Source: Heligmosomoides polygyrus polygyrus | Taxonomy: Eukaryota > Nematoda > Chromadorea > Rhabditida > Heligmosomidae | Assembly (NCBI GenBank): GCA_947396885.1 | Contig: OX377204.1 | Coordinates: 56,097,139 to 56,161,138, forward strand | DNA: 64,000 nucleotides | Direction: 5' to 3' | Shown here: positions 11,486 through 22,756 of the stretch, in pieces | How positions within the stretch are numbered: position 1 is the stretch's first letter | Layout of the letters: each line of letters begins with the position of its first letter | Translations under genes and position numbers: made by a program | Notes under the pieces: generated by a model | Databases searched by the model: none | What the model saw: the letters and a program-made list of their open reading frames with translations, nothing else | Told to the model about the DNA's origin: nothing

Positions 11486-12060
11486 TTGAATTTTTTGAGT
11501 GCATGGCGCGATCCAGCCTTTTGCTGTGGCCTGTGAACTTTGAAATCAAATTGAGTGTCTTCCAAATCGAGACGAGATAGATTGTCTGACCGCGATCTGA
11601 GCTAATCACGCAACACCCACCCGATCGATCAAGTCTGAGAGAGAACCAATAACACAGGTAAAACGATCGATAATATCGATCGATATAGGGTCTGAACGGA
11701 AGTCAATATTTACCTGATAGACCTTGCGTCGGCCATCGTAATCACACAAACTGACCCGGATCGATTAGGTGTGAGTCCATCAAACGAACGTTACTTTGAA
11801 CTTTTCGAGCGCACGATGCAATCCAGTCTTTCAATGCAGAAAAAAAGTAAATATTCTAACCATCTTGAAGACCCTGTAGTTTAGCCTGTAAGAAGCTCGT
11901 CTCGATTTGGAAGACGTTAAATTTGATTTCGAAGTTCATCGGGCAGCTTGGAAAAGTGTCCAATTTGGTTTGAAAACTGTCCAGCTTGATTTAAAAGGTG
12001 TCCAATTCGGCGTGAAAATCATGCAACACCGACCCCCGAAAGTGCCGAACGAAACGCCTT
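11486..12060. repeat. repeat module, right arm, partly palindromic
   Basis: 11486-11620 repeats 9471-9605 in direct orientation. 11895-11945 repeats part of the same unit in inverse orientation (TCTCGATTTGGAAGACGTTA). A further weak direct copy starts at about 11795. Confidence 0.6.
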
Positions 12061-12064
12061 AGGC

Positions 12065-12540
12065 ATCATATGCTGTTGCTAATGTGTAGGGAAATGGATG
12101 AAGAAGAACACACTAGCAAGAACGTGCAAAGCAGAAGCAAGCGGTGCGGCGCATCGACGGCTTCCATCACAGGTCAAGGGATGTGAGCCGTGCCGCGGCG
12201 CAGACCTCTTCCGCAACGCTTCACGTGTTCTCTGAAACCGGCAGCGGCGGCTCGTCATAGTCGTGGTGACGTCTTGCGAAAGCTCATCAAGTGGGTGTCC
12301 TTTGGTGACCACCCGGCAGTGGAAGCGTCATGGTCGTAAACACCTCGTGGTAGGAAACACCACCGCAGCAGTGGCTGCCTGCCACGCTGCCACGTTGTGG
12401 TGTTTACGGTTGGCGACGGCGGTACGACGAACGGCTGGGTATAGCGTCAATTGTCACTAGCCGCTGCGAATGTCTCCAGCCGCTGGGAATGTCACCAGTC
12501 AGTGATTCATGCCTCTCTGCTTTATATAATAGGATTGATT
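12065..12540 (+). repeat. dispersed repeat of about 450 bp, copy 1
   Basis: The segment starts TGTTGCTAATGTGTAGGG and ends TTTATATAATAGGAT. It is repeated in the same orientation at 23495-23912, with many substitutions and small indels. No coding signal was recognised. A CAGTGATTCATGCC box near the end is nearly identical in both copies. Confidence 0.75.
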
Positions 12541-12962
12541 GTAATAGAACACCTCTTGCTAGAAGGGAAGTGTAGGGATTTGCTCCTTCTCCTTGACCTT
12601 ATGCTTCGGAACCATAAGCTCTACTGCGTTAACAAATCACCATTATGGAAAAGCTAGGAAAATGCTTTGCATGACCATGTTCATGAGCTGCATAATTTCA
12701 ATTTGTTTGTGAAAACTGACCTGTTTGCCTGTGAATCCACATATGGGCTCTGATAGAGGTCGTACACCACCTCTAGTCCACCAGAGTTCGTTTTCATTTT
12801 TAGTGCGAGTGAACGTCTTAAATTGTCATGCATTTAACTCCTTACTATTTTGCCTCATATTCAATTCCCGTAGCAATAACATGACCAATCTTTCGAAGAA
12901 GTCCCTGATGAGCAGCGCTACAATACTAAAAAGCACACTGAAGCGTACAATATAAACATTAC

Positions 12963-13087
12963 CCCGTTTGAGCCATCAACAAATATGACACCATACATCC
13001 CTTGCACTCCATCGCTATCGAGGCTGTCGAAATAAAAGTATGGTTTGCGTGTACCGTTTCCACCCATGCTGACTGGACCTGACACTC
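12963..13087 (-). CDS. receptor guanylate cyclase, ectodomain exon (distal)
   Basis: Acceptor TTTCTTGCAG and donor GTAATG bound 125 nt: two bases completing a Gly codon, then 41 codons. It reads VSGPVSMGGNGTRKPYFYFD, then a SLDSDGVQ stretch and YGVIFVDGSNG. The GVSG-V-M--NGTR-P-F motif is the well-known end of the ANF-receptor (periplasmic-binding-fold) domain of receptor guanylate cyclases. NGT is a potential N-glycosylation site. Phase 1 joins it to the exon at 20557 and phase 0 to 5752-5945. Confidence 0.85.
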
Positions 13088-13139
13088 CTGCAAGAAAAGG
13101 AAATACAGCTGCAGTATAAACATGCTAATCTCCCATTAT

Positions 13140-13250
13140 CTCTTACAATGGGAAAGGTATGAAGCGTAGTCTGAACGGGGAGTATCCCATGATCTCTTAC
13201 AAGGGAAGCGTATGAAGCGTATGCTTGAACGGGGAGAGCTAGTCATATGG
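13140..13250. repeat. short tandem duplication with GAAGCGTA motif
   Basis: Two near-copies (about 13140-13185 and 13187-13242) contain CTCTTACAAKGGRAA and TGAACGGGGAG. Inverse relatives lie at about 19805-19850 and 60115-60165 (CGTTCAGRYATACGCTTCAG). Confidence 0.6.
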
Positions 13251-13279
13251 GAAGAATCTCACCCCTCAATTAGCATAAA

Positions 13280-14105
13280 AGTGTGTTTCTTATTTGCCAA
13301 GTCGTTAAACCCAAGCAGTGGGGGGAGGGTGCTTGAAGTTAGTGTGGAATCAGCGCCTCACGAGCGCTGGGGGTCTCTTGTGCGCCCGTGATGCCACTAC
13401 CACCAAACGACTCGATGCGCAGTGGGTTGAGATGTTGTTTCATGCGAGGGAGGGCAGAGGTTCGGTTTTCTTGCGTTGGGGTGTTTTTGCATTTCAACTG
13501 ACTGGTTAAGATTTGGTAGGTCCATCTGAGCAACTTTCAGACCGATTTCTGTTAATTTTTCTACCTGTGCTGTGGAGATAAATTATTTTGCGAATTTTTT
13601 TTATTACTGACTGGTGTTCAATCAAATGGCAATAAGAAAGGTATTCAGCATGCTCTGCTCTCCTTCTTTGAGCATGCCTTCGTCCCACAGATTCAAGATA
13701 GCTTACTTTTGCTCTGGACTCAAGGGCCTGCTTATCGAATCACGTGGCGATTCTGGCTACTATATCCCGAGGGATGACCTCGAATATTTGGACTATACTC
13801 TCGAGTGCCACCGATCGGATTCAGCTAACCGACGTGTGCTCCTTTGTTACATGAAGTCGCTTAGGAAGCGATTTCACTCCCACGTCACTGTGCACGACCA
13901 CCCCTCCGATCTGCAAGAAAAGGACTACATCCTGAAGGAAAGTGTCGAAGCTGCGAGTAGCTGAGGAAGAACGGATTTGTTATAATGACATTGAAAATCG
14001 TGTCACTGATGTACACGACTCCTGTGCCATCCTCACGTTAAAGAGTTGGTTGATTGTGCCTGGTTCAAGGCTAGTTAAACCACGTCGCATCCCGGTTTCT
14101 TGAAA
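13280..14105 (+). repeat. about 0.83-kb repeat, first tandem copy
   Basis: Direct partner at 14130-14960. Shared landmarks are GCGCCTCACGAGCGCTGG, ATGGYAAKARRAARGGTATTC and GAATCWCGWGGCGATTC. An open frame at 13614-13964 (116 codons) aligns in frame with one at 14589-14801, both with an ESRGDSGY core. I do not recognise the domain. Ends of this family also occur at 15390-15600 and 60000-60085, both inverse. Confidence 0.65.
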
Positions 14106-14129
14106 AATTAGAGCAGGAGAGTTTTTCTG

Positions 14130-14960
14130 AAACAAGGGGTGAGGGGGTCCTTGAAGTTACTGTGGAATCGGCGCCTCACGAGCGCTGGTCGCCTCTTGTA
14201 TGCCAGCGATGCCACTGTTGGGAAGCTGCTCAGAATGCAGCGGATAGCGACACTGCTTCATGCTATGGAGGTCGCTGTGCTTGGTTTCCTGGGTTACGGT
14301 ATTTTCGTATTTTAAGTGCCTGTTTGAGACTTGAGGGGTCCTGAAGTCTAATCAATTTCTGCGCATTTTTTCTAGCTTTATGGTGTGAGTAATTTGTTTG
14401 TTACTGATCGTCTTTTAAGAAAAACGCAATGGAAAGGGTATTCAACCTGCTTTGCTCTACTTCTCTTCTCTCAGTCTCTACTTCTCTTCTCTGTTTCTTT
14501 ATCCTCTAGGCTATTCTACTATACTCTCCTTCTTTGATCACGTTCTTGTCCCACAGATGCACCATAGCTGTACTCTCATTCCGAACTCGTGAGCCAGCTT
14601 CTCGAATCTCGAGGCGATTCAGGCTACCATGCCCAAAGGAGAGAGCTATCTTATTCGAGCTATAATTTCGAGTATCACCGGCTAAATTCAGCCAGCCGAC
14701 GCGAGTTTCTTCAGCTGCATGAAGCCGCTTTTAGCCCGATATCACTCCCACGTCGCTTTGCACAACTTTCTTTTTGGTCTGCAAAAGGGGCAACATCCTG
14801 AAGTTAAGGGTCGAAGCTGCAGATATCTGAAGGAAAACGGATTTGTTATAAAGACATTGTAGTCGTGTCGTTGGTTTACCGAATCCTACACCGTCCTCAC
14901 GTCGAAAAGCCGGTTGCTTATGCTAGGTTCAGGAACGGTTATGCGACGTCATACCCTTTG
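14130..14960 (+). repeat. about 0.83-kb repeat, second tandem copy
   Basis: A diverged copy of 13280-14105 with an extra CT-rich stretch at about 14460-14530. Its reading frame is shortened to about 70 codons. Confidence 0.65.
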
Positions 14961-15070
14961 GGCCTGTGTAACACTGGTGTTGAACGGTCACACATCATTA
15001 TGTTGAATACACTGCTCATTCCCTTCTGGTTAAAAAACGGTCAGTAATAAATAGGTTGCAAGAAATTACT

Positions 15071-15390
15071 CCCCACAGCATAAGGATAAAGGATAAAGAA
15101 CGGCGTTACTCAATCCCTTCTGGGATGCGCCAGCGCATTCTACTTCTACGGGATGTCGTGGAGGCGACATGAATGCGTATTTGGCCATACAATGACTTGC
15201 GGTGGCCAGCCGATGAACAAGTCAGCGCTTTATCCTTCCCAGAAGGGTCTGGTACCAATTCACCGACCCCGGAGGGATGGAAGGCTTGGTTGGCCTGGGC
15301 GGGAAATCCGAACCAGGAACCTGGATTCGGTTGCACGCGACAGTCGCGCCTCCTCCGACTGCGCCACACGCGCCCCCCCCCCACAGCATA
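15071..15390 (-). mobile_element. tRNA-derived SINE, copy 2, with target-site duplication
   Basis: The SINE body (15083-15378, minus) matches copy 1, including the A box near the upper end and the AAAGGATAAAGGATAA tail at the lower end. It is flanked by CCCCACAGCATA at 15071-15082 and 15379-15390, a clean 12-bp target-site duplication. It inserted into the foldback-family sequence that continues as TACAGGTAGAAAAATGCG on its right. Confidence 0.9.
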
Positions 15391-15600
15391 CAGGTAGAAA
15401 AATGCGCGGAAAACGCCCGAAAATTGTGAAGGACTGTAAAAGAACCAAAATCGAATTTCAACCAGTCAGTTGAAATGCGAAAACGCCGAGGTGCAGCAGA
15501 ACTGAGCACTCGACCTCCGTCCCACGAGGCAACGTCACAATCCACTGCACGAGCTTCTTGGTAATAGCGGCATCGCGGGCGTATAGATCCCCATCACTCG
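15391..15600 (-). repeat. inverse partial copy of the 13.3-kb repeat family
   Basis: The sequence reads as the reverse complement of about 13430-13580 and matches the left arm of the foldback at 59603-59955 (AACCAGTCAGTTGAAATGC). A 14-base G run ends it at 15618-15631. Confidence 0.6.
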
Positions 15601-15631
15601 TGCGCACCCGGGGAAAATCGGGGGGGGGGGG

Positions 15632-16028
15632 GATTACAACACGAAAATAACGGAAAATACCTAGACGTCTTCTACCTGCCTGGAAACTTCAGCCCTGGAG
15701 TAATCGCGGTCGCTGAACACAATAATCTGAAGTTTTTGAAGTATCGACCGCCACAATCGATATTGATCAAACTATCGACTTTTTGTGAATGTCGTCCAGG
15801 CGATTCGAAACTTTTACCCCTCGGGGTAGTCGAGGTCGCTCAACACGAATCTGAAGTTCGTTTTGAAGTAACGGTCGCAATCAACCGATATTGATCCAAT
15901 TATCGAATTTTTGTGAATGTCGTTCAAGCGGCCCGAAACCTTAGTCCTGGAAGTCATCGAGGTCTCTGAACGCGAACCTGAAGTTCGTTTTTAAAGTTTC
16001 GATCGCTATCAATCGATAGAGAGAAGAT
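15632..16028. repeat. degenerate tandem array, unit about 110 bp
   Basis: Three imperfect units each carry ATCGATATTGATC, TTTTTGTGAATGTCGT and a CTGAAGTTCGTTTT box. The array continues on the far side of the TMBIM fragment at 16540-16690. An inverse copy is at about 26440-26790. Confidence 0.75.
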
Positions 16029-16034
16029 TCGATT

Positions 16035-16528
16035 TCAGTAACGCTTCTATAGGGGCACCCTTCGTCCGCAAAGTTTTCGCAATTGTGACCGTTATGCTTT
16101 TTGTCAACATCGCAATGGTGGCGCCGGCGATATTTGTCAAGGAATTGCGACAGTTCATATAGCAGAACGGAATGCTCAACATCCTAGCCATAGTAGTATT
16201 TCTCGGCACGTATTTTGCGCTGGTCTGCTGCAATGCATTGGCTCGACACTTTCCTTGCAACTTCATCGTGCTTGCGTTATTTACTCTTGCTGCCGGAGTA
16301 ACGCTTATGGTCGTCTGTGTTAGTGTCACCTTGCACAGTAGGGCTTGCACTAGTCACCACAACAGCTACTTGCGTTGGAGTCATTATTTTCGCTTCGCAA
16401 ACCAAATACGACATCACCAGGTTATGACTTATAATATATTTTTACACGCTTTCGTACAACAGATAGCCCACATCTTCGGATACTCGGTCAAGAACGGATC
16501 CTTTGCTGTGATTGTAAAAAACATTGGT
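16035..16528 (+). pseudogene. TMBIM (Bax-inhibitor-1/lifeguard-like) gene fragment
   Basis: Starting after a splice-acceptor-like GATTTCAG (16031-16038), the frame reads VRKVFAIVTVMLFVNIAMV, then a stop at about 16162. It continues as FLGTYFALVCCNALARHFP and NFIVLALFTLAAG. After a frameshift near 16335 it reads ATCVGVIIFASQTKYDIT. This order of hydrophobic helices, with the CC-x6-P-NF/LI-L-LFTLA and FASQTKYDIT motifs, is that of TMBIM/lifeguard membrane proteins that act in ER/Golgi calcium control. One stop and at least one frameshift make it non-coding. It is embedded between units of the surrounding repeat, which suggests capture by a transposon at DNA level. Confidence 0.75.
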
Positions 16529-16539
16529 AATATCAATCG

Positions 16540-17490
16540 ATACTGATTATATTAGGTCTCTAAGCACGAATCTGACGTTCGTTTTTAAGGTTTCGATCGC
16601 CATCAATCGATACTGATTAAATTATGGGGCGAAAATAGCGGAGAATACCCAGACGTCTTCTACGTGCCAGGGGATTATGAAGACGTACCGAAGACGTCGT
16701 CCGCTAAGGTGGGATCATTGAGGGGACCAGTACCAGTAACGGGAGACCGTTTCACTAAGGGAGGACCAGTAGTGAGGAACAAATAGATCGCCCTATCATA
16801 TCATACACTGCACCTACTGCGAGCCTTTTGTGCTCCTAGGTAGGGAAAAAGCTGTGCAAGTAGAGCAGCTTGATGTGATTATCCTTAGCTTACGATTAGT
16901 GATACTGCAACATCGCGCGAAGCGCGCAAGTGTGAGGCACACCGATAGGCGTGACGGAGCACTTGTTACCATCACTATATGTATATAATCGAGAGAGGCA
17001 TGAGTCACTGTCCGACGACATGTCTGCACTCTTATGCGACAATGCAATCTTATGTGAAGCCCGCCGCATCCGCCGCGCAAAAGCCCGCCGCGACGGCGGG
17101 TATTTACTGCTGACGGCGCATGAGCTGTCGACGGCGCTTGTTGGTCCCATCTAAGGTGTTTACGGAACGACTGCCAAAGGAGTGCAAAGCAGAGAACACT
17201 CATATCGATGAGGTTTTGCGTTGTGCGAAAAAAGCGCTCCACAGCCGAACGGGTTTCGATTAGGCAATCAATATCGATCGATATTATCAATCTTTTGAGC
17301 GGTGCTATGGTTTTCTTTCAAACCTGATCGATCGGGGTGGGAGTTGTGGGATTGTAATAACCGAATTAAGCGCCTTACTGCAGGGCAAGTAAGTGCTTTT
17401 ATCAGGCAGTCAATATCACCGATCCTTTGAGCGGGCTATCGTCTTTCTCCCACACTTAACCGATCGGGGTTGGTGTTGTTAATTATGATG
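16540..17490. repeat. composite repeat, right part, with GATCGGGGTGGG modules
   Basis: It includes the end of the 110-bp array, a CACTAAGGGAGGACCAGTA region, a GCGCGAAGCGCGC palindrome near 16915 and, at 17310-17485, two inverse copies of the AATCACGCAACACCCAC module. The part 16540-17040 is repeated in inverse orientation at 26060-26560. Open frames on both strands at 16814-17290 have no recognisable motif. Confidence 0.65.
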
Positions 17491-17640
17491 GCCGACGGAT
17501 CCCTCAGTTTTCTGCAGTGGACTAGGACAAGCCAGCGAAGAAAGTTTGGGCGACCTGCGCTGGCATTGGCTTCATACGTCGTCGATCTCAATTTTCAGCA
17601 GTGGTTCGACCAGTTTTCTCAGCACTGCATAAATCATATG

Positions 17641-19370
17641 ACTTACCAGGGAATGCCGTCAGTTTCCCATGGAACTTCGGATTGAGACCTATATCACGTG
17701 AAAGAGCTCGAGACGCTGATTACAGATATGTAGACCAATTTGCTAAATGGATCTCCTAAGCGAGTTATGGCCGGTGGAAGCCGCGATGTCTTCCATGTGT
17801 TAGGCGCGCTCAATCAGCGTTGGGCGCAGTATTACGCGGAAATAGGTTTTTCGGCTATCAGCGCCGTCAGCAGCGGCGGCGGCGCAGTGGTAGAGTGCTC
17901 TCTCCAAAGGTTGGGCTCATTGGTTCGGTTCCCGCCGCTGACGGGTTTTTTGCATTTTGTGGTCTATCTTCGACGAGGACCTATAATCTAATTTTTAGCA
18001 CATTTTTGAGCGAACGGCTAATGGCGACTTGCATTTACGTCTATTTGAAGACGGAAACGTGTTTCAAGTAAAATGTTTTATTCATGACGTGAAGCAAGTC
18101 AGAAATTCAAATCAAAACAAAATGAAAAGCAAAAATAAAATCAAAAATCAACAAAACTTAATAAACATAATAAATAAAAAGTAAAGGCACTAGTTAAAAG
18201 TTCCGACTCCACCGACACGACTTCAGTCGAAAAAAATTTTTTCGCTGAAACTTCGTCTAGGGGGGTTATTTGGGGTGCTGATCACGAATATGACATCCGT
18301 TTTTCACGATTCGGTCGGAGACCACCCATACCTTTAACAAGGGTGGTCCAGACAGAGTCACCAATTTCGCTGAAACTTCGTCTAGGGGGTTATTTGGGGT
18401 GCTGATCACGAACCTGACATCCGTTTTTCACGATTCGGTCGGAGACCACCCATACCTTTAACAAAGGTGGTCCAGACAGAGTCACCAATTTCGCTGAAAC
18501 TTCGTATAGGGGGGTTATTTGGGGTGCTGATCACGAATCTGACATCCGTTTTTCACGATTCGGTCGGAGACCACCCATACCGTCGTTACAACCGTTCGGC
18601 CGAAGTCGTGTCGGTGGAGTCGGAACTTTTAACTAGTGCCCTGCGAAATCGGTGACTCTGTCTGGACCACCCTTGTTAAAGGTATGGATGGTCTCCGACC
18701 GAATCGTGAAAAGCGGATGTCAGATTCGTGATCAGCACCCCAAATAACCCCCTAGACGAAGTTTCAGCGAAAATTTTTTTTTCGACCGAAGTCGTGTCGT
18801 GGAGTCGGAACTTTTAACTAGTGCCTTTACTTTTTATTTATTATGTTTATTAGGTTTTGTTGATTTTGATTTTATTTTTGCTTTTTATTTTGTTTTGATT
18901 TGAATTTCTGACTTGCTTCACGTCATGAATAAAACATTTTACCTGAAACACGTTTCCGTCTTCAAATAGACGTAAATGCAAGTCGCCATTAGCCGTTCGC
19001 TCAAAAATGTGCTAAAAATGAGATTATAGGTCCTCGTCGAAGATAGACCACAAAATGCGAAAAAACCCGTCAGCGGCGGAACCGAACCAATGAGCCCAAT
19101 CCTTTGGAGCGAGCACTCTACCACTGCGCCGCCGCCGCTGCTGACCGCGCTGATAGCCGAACGCTGATTTCCGCGTAATACTGCGCCCAACGCTGATTGA
19201 GCGCGCCTAACACATGGAAGACATCGCGGCTTCCGCCGGCCATAACTCGCTTAGGAGATCCATTTAGCAAATTTGGTCTACATATCTGTGATCTGCGTCA
19301 CGAGCTCTTTCACGTGATATAGGTCTCAATCCGAAGTTCCATGGGAAGCTGACGGCATTCCCTGGTTAGT
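17641..19370. mobile_element. foldback element with tRNA-like arms and tandem core
   Basis: The arms are about 590 bp: 17641-18235 and 18785-19370. They start ACTWACCAGGGAATGCCGTC and are inverse copies of each other. Each arm holds a tRNA-like stretch with an A-box-like GGTAGAGTGC and a B-box-like GGTTCGGTTCC (17888-17935 and its mirror). The core (about 18236-18784) has three direct units of about 122 bp, each with GGGGTGCTGATCACGAA and TTCACGATTCGGTCGGAG, then one inverted unit. No protein-coding gene was seen inside. Confidence 0.85.
17875..17950 (+). other. tRNA-like Pol III promoter sequence
   Basis: GCGCAGTGGTAGAGTGC and GGTTCGGTTCCCGCC are spaced like internal A and B boxes, but a full cloverleaf could not be drawn. 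It is more likely a SINE-type head than a tRNA gene. The mirror copy lies at about 19068-19140. Confidence 0.45.
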
Positions 19371-19371
19371 T

Positions 19372-19416
19372 CAAAGATACTGTTATATATGCACTGCATA
19401 TATAACAGTATCTTTG
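19372..19416. repeat. perfect 22-bp palindrome, 1-nt spacer
   Basis: CAAAGATACTGTTATATATG... at 19372-19393 is the exact reverse complement of 19395-19416. It sits immediately outside the foldback end at 19370. Confidence 0.9.
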
Positions 19417-20556
19417 TCCTAAGCCATTTTCCGGATATCGTAACATCTGGTGGCTTAAAGTAGGGAGACAGGACGGAAATGTCAGATATTCAGTTAGCCT
19501 TGATGAGCTGCAATAGGTTGTGAGCAAAAAAAACCCTGACGAAGCAGAGTGCTGACGGACATTCTCCTGAGTGCTACACAAGGAGGCGAGTTGTAATCAG
19601 CAAAGCATCGATCAATCTGTAGTAGGCACACGTCTCAACGCATTCGACCTCACCCTAGGGATGCTTCCTTACCCAACGTTGACGCTGGGTTAGCAAGCGC
19701 CCGTAGCTAGGTTTGGGCTACGTTCCTTGCGTGGCCCCGAAGCGGGCGACTGCCGCTGGCTTTATAGTAATTGAGGGGTAGGTGTTTTTCCTATACCACC
19801 TGTTCTTCCCGTTCAGATATACGCTTCAGACCCTTCCTTGTTATTGTTACCCTTGGTCAGTTTCGTTCTCTTACAAGTCTATATAGACTGGAACCGAAGT
19901 GACTGTTATAGTTCGTCGCTGAATTCGCTTTGTTTGCTCATTCGCTGTCAATCGATCTCAGATGAGCATGTGTTGTAGAAGACTGGAGTAAAACTCTCTT
20001 CTCGTCAACGAGACCGCCGCTTTGTGCCGCATGTGAGATCATCGATATGCCTGCTATTCACCACTGCACTATCATCCAAACTTTTAGTATGACGATCGCT
20101 GGAGGCACGGCTACGCCCTTTGTTCTTTTGACGTGGATAGGAATATGTTTACGTGCAACATTTTGGTGACATTTCTTGACCCCTTCACGACCGGCACGAC
20201 TTTCAGGTGCCTGCCGCGTGGGACAGCGCGTATTTTTCCCCGCGCTGATGGTTTGTGTCATTTTATTTATTTGTATTATTTGTATTATTGTATTTAAGTA
20301 TAAATATAAAGTGTAAAGTATAAACAAAAGAAGTTTCCCATAGACCATCTTGGCCGTAGATATTAGTGGACTCATTGATTAATATGGTAATATTAAATCT
20401 GTGGTAATTTTCCATGAACCATTTTTATGATGGTGTCCGTCGACAACGTCGGACAATGACGTGAAAGGGTTAACGGTCACAAATCTATTAAGAGAGTATC
20501 GAAAGCATTTTGTTGATACGCCTTACCCTTAAAACAATTATAACATAAAAACTCAC
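19417..20556. other. intronic sequence with repeat remnants
   Basis: It contains an inverse partial copy of the GC-rich repeat (19655-19760) and a TATACGCTTCAGACCC relative of the 13.1-kb motif (about 19810-19850). No gene was recognised. Confidence 0.5.
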
Positions 20557-20692
20557 CGCTAAAATCCATGACAATATTCTTTAGGATTTCTGTTCCAGAA
20601 TGGAGAGCACTGGCGTTTTGTTGAAGAGTGGCATTAAGCGCGAGAGCGTAAGTGTAAACTGTATCGTGAAGCTGCCCCGCATACGCCGAGGC
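20557..20692 (-). CDS. receptor guanylate cyclase, ectodomain exon
   Basis: Acceptor ATGTTTTCCAG and donor GTGAGT bound 45 codons plus one base. It reads AGQLHDTVYTYALALNATLQ and ends LKNIVMDFS, with the final Gly codon split into the next exon. The Y-AG-LHD-VY-YALALN block is a core motif of the ANF-receptor ligand-binding domain of receptor guanylate cyclases. NAT and NAS are possible N-glycosylation sites. Phase 0 with 21739-21858 and phase 1 with 12963-13087. Confidence 0.9.
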
Positions 20693-21738
20693 CTGGAAAA
20701 CATTCTTTAAAGTGAATGACAGTAGGATGTCACCGTTACTACTTTTTGCTGTTACGACAAAATAGTTAAAACATGCAATTCAATCAAGTTCCACCACAGT
20801 TATGCTACAGGGAGCAGCGGTTTACGAGATTACGGGTTTTCGTCTACGCAGGGAAATGTGAGAAGCCGTTCGCAAGCGTGAAACCAGTAGATTTCAGAAG
20901 GCAAAATTTTAAATTCGCGAAAGCAGAAAAACAAGTGCAGTAACACGGTCAACATAATAACAAATGTAATAAAATAGTCGTAAACAAAATTAAACCAAAT
21001 CAAAAACGCCGTATGACTAAAAATAAGAAGTGCTTTCAAAACCTATTCTAAATTTATAACATATCCCGGTAAACCGTTTAACTAACATAGTTTTTTAAAA
21101 AAGGCTTCATATTAGTCGTCTTTGTAGCCGATGTAGCGAGGACACAAAAGTACATATAACATTTTCAAAACGTAGCAGCAGACGATGTTTTTAAGTGTTG
21201 TAGGCTATTACTTCTCCCTCACCATGTCATTTCTAGAGTTGCCTCTATATCAACAGTAAATTTTATGCAGATCTCAAGCTCTTCCCTTTTCGACTACCAG
21301 ATATTACTTGGATGCTGCAGAAGCTCCAGTTATTTATCTGCGATCATTGTGTTACTAAAATGAGTAAGGAGTTGCGGTCTAAAGTTTTCATAGAGGCATC
21401 GTTTCACAGGTTCTGCTGCTTTCACAAAAATTCCTACCTACTATACATGTTAGTTGGATTTTATTTTTAGTTTATTTTGTTAATCTAGGTAAAAGAAAGC
21501 AGACAGGTGAGCTCCGTTTGATTTAAGTTATTCGTCGAAATGGCAGCTGTCAAGGGTTTAGAGCAGAAGCAAGTTTTGCAGCTGACGTTCCTTTGCAGAG
21601 AACTTTTTAGCAAGGGACAGAAAGAAGACAAACTGAATTGTTTTAAATACGTAGTTATTAGCTAATTCCACAAAAACCGCCATTTTGCAGAGTTTTCAAA
21701 CACGCAGAACCCTAAAACTAAATAGGACGATACCGTAC
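20693..21738 (-). other. cyclase intron, 1,046 bp
   Basis: AT-rich with no additional exon or recognised repeat. It starts GTGAAT-distal of donor GTACGG and ends in TTTTCCAG. Confidence 0.6.
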
Positions 21739-21858
21739 CGCTGAGTACTGCTCTCCTGCACATTCTTTGATGCAGTAAAATGGGGCGTCCTTCATTCTTG
21801 AGGTGACGATTTTACTGAAAGCGTCGTACTCCTCTTTGTTCACTCCAGCTCCCATGTG
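21739..21858 (-). CDS. receptor guanylate cyclase, ectodomain exon
   Basis: Acceptor GATTTTCAG and donor GTACGG bound exactly 40 codons in phase 0. It reads HMGAGVNKEEYDAFSKIVTS, then MKDAPFYCIKECAGEQYSA. The F...V..RM...PF-C---C-G pattern precedes the YAGQLHD block in receptor guanylate cyclases, and it joins that block directly in phase. The two Cys may form an ectodomain disulphide. Confidence 0.85.
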
Positions 21859-22756
21859 CTGAAAATCCACAGAATATTGAGTTTTATTATAACCTTGTGA
21901 AACTCGCTTTGCATGGAGTGTCAGAAAATGACACTGGTCTGAGCTGTTATTCCCTAAGCTACGGTGAAGCATTTTTGTTCTCGTTTTCTACCTCAACAAA
22001 GCCTTCAGGCGTAGTAAATGTTGAGAAAGCAATTAATCCTGTTGTCTGACTGATTGATGAAGTGACAATTTATCAAAGGTTGTTCAATCCCTCTACTGAC
22101 TACTTATCTTCATTTTTTCCTGAAGGTTTGCCGTTTGGATAGCTTCTTATGACTTAAATAAGCTGTGAACTGAATAAGCTTTGTGCGACAAGGTAGATGA
22201 AGGCATAGCTTGCTAGTCTTTTCGCATCATTATCGATTTTTACGAAGAAACTCTCATTGAAATATTCATTCAGTCAGAGTTACTGCTACTCTTTTCTAGC
22301 ACTCAAGTGGTTAGAATGAATCAGAAGATTCTCATATTCAGTCTTATTTTACAGCAAGCTTTACTCCAGTGAGTACTGATTGCGTGGAAAAGATTGAATT
22401 ATGGAAAACGCCAGCGTCGGCATGTTATGCTATGGAAACATGACATGAAATCACTTCTCACTTTTGATTCTAGTTTTTACTACAGTCAGGGTTTTTTATA
22501 TGGCGCGCATTACATATTTCATGTAGAGGGTGATTTTAACACAATATCCACTTTTAGAATTCTAGAAAGACGCCGACATAGCGCGTAGAAATGTGCAGGT
22601 TCTATATTTGGGACGCCCAGGTTGCTTCTTGAAAAATTCGTTCCTGGATCCAAAGCAGGTTTTCACAAACAGTTAAAGGATAAATGACAAAGTACCTCTC
22701 AATTGCTCTATTGCTACCTCAATTGCTTTTGGAATGTCCACGCGTTTTATTACTGC

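Noticed and set aside
16814..17290. 158-codon minus-strand frame
   Set aside because: Lies in a dispersed repeat with an inverse copy at 26 kb where the frame is not kept.
17875..17950. Functional tRNA gene
   Set aside because: A- and B-box-like words are present, but acceptor and T stems do not pair properly, and the sequence is duplicated in both foldback arms.
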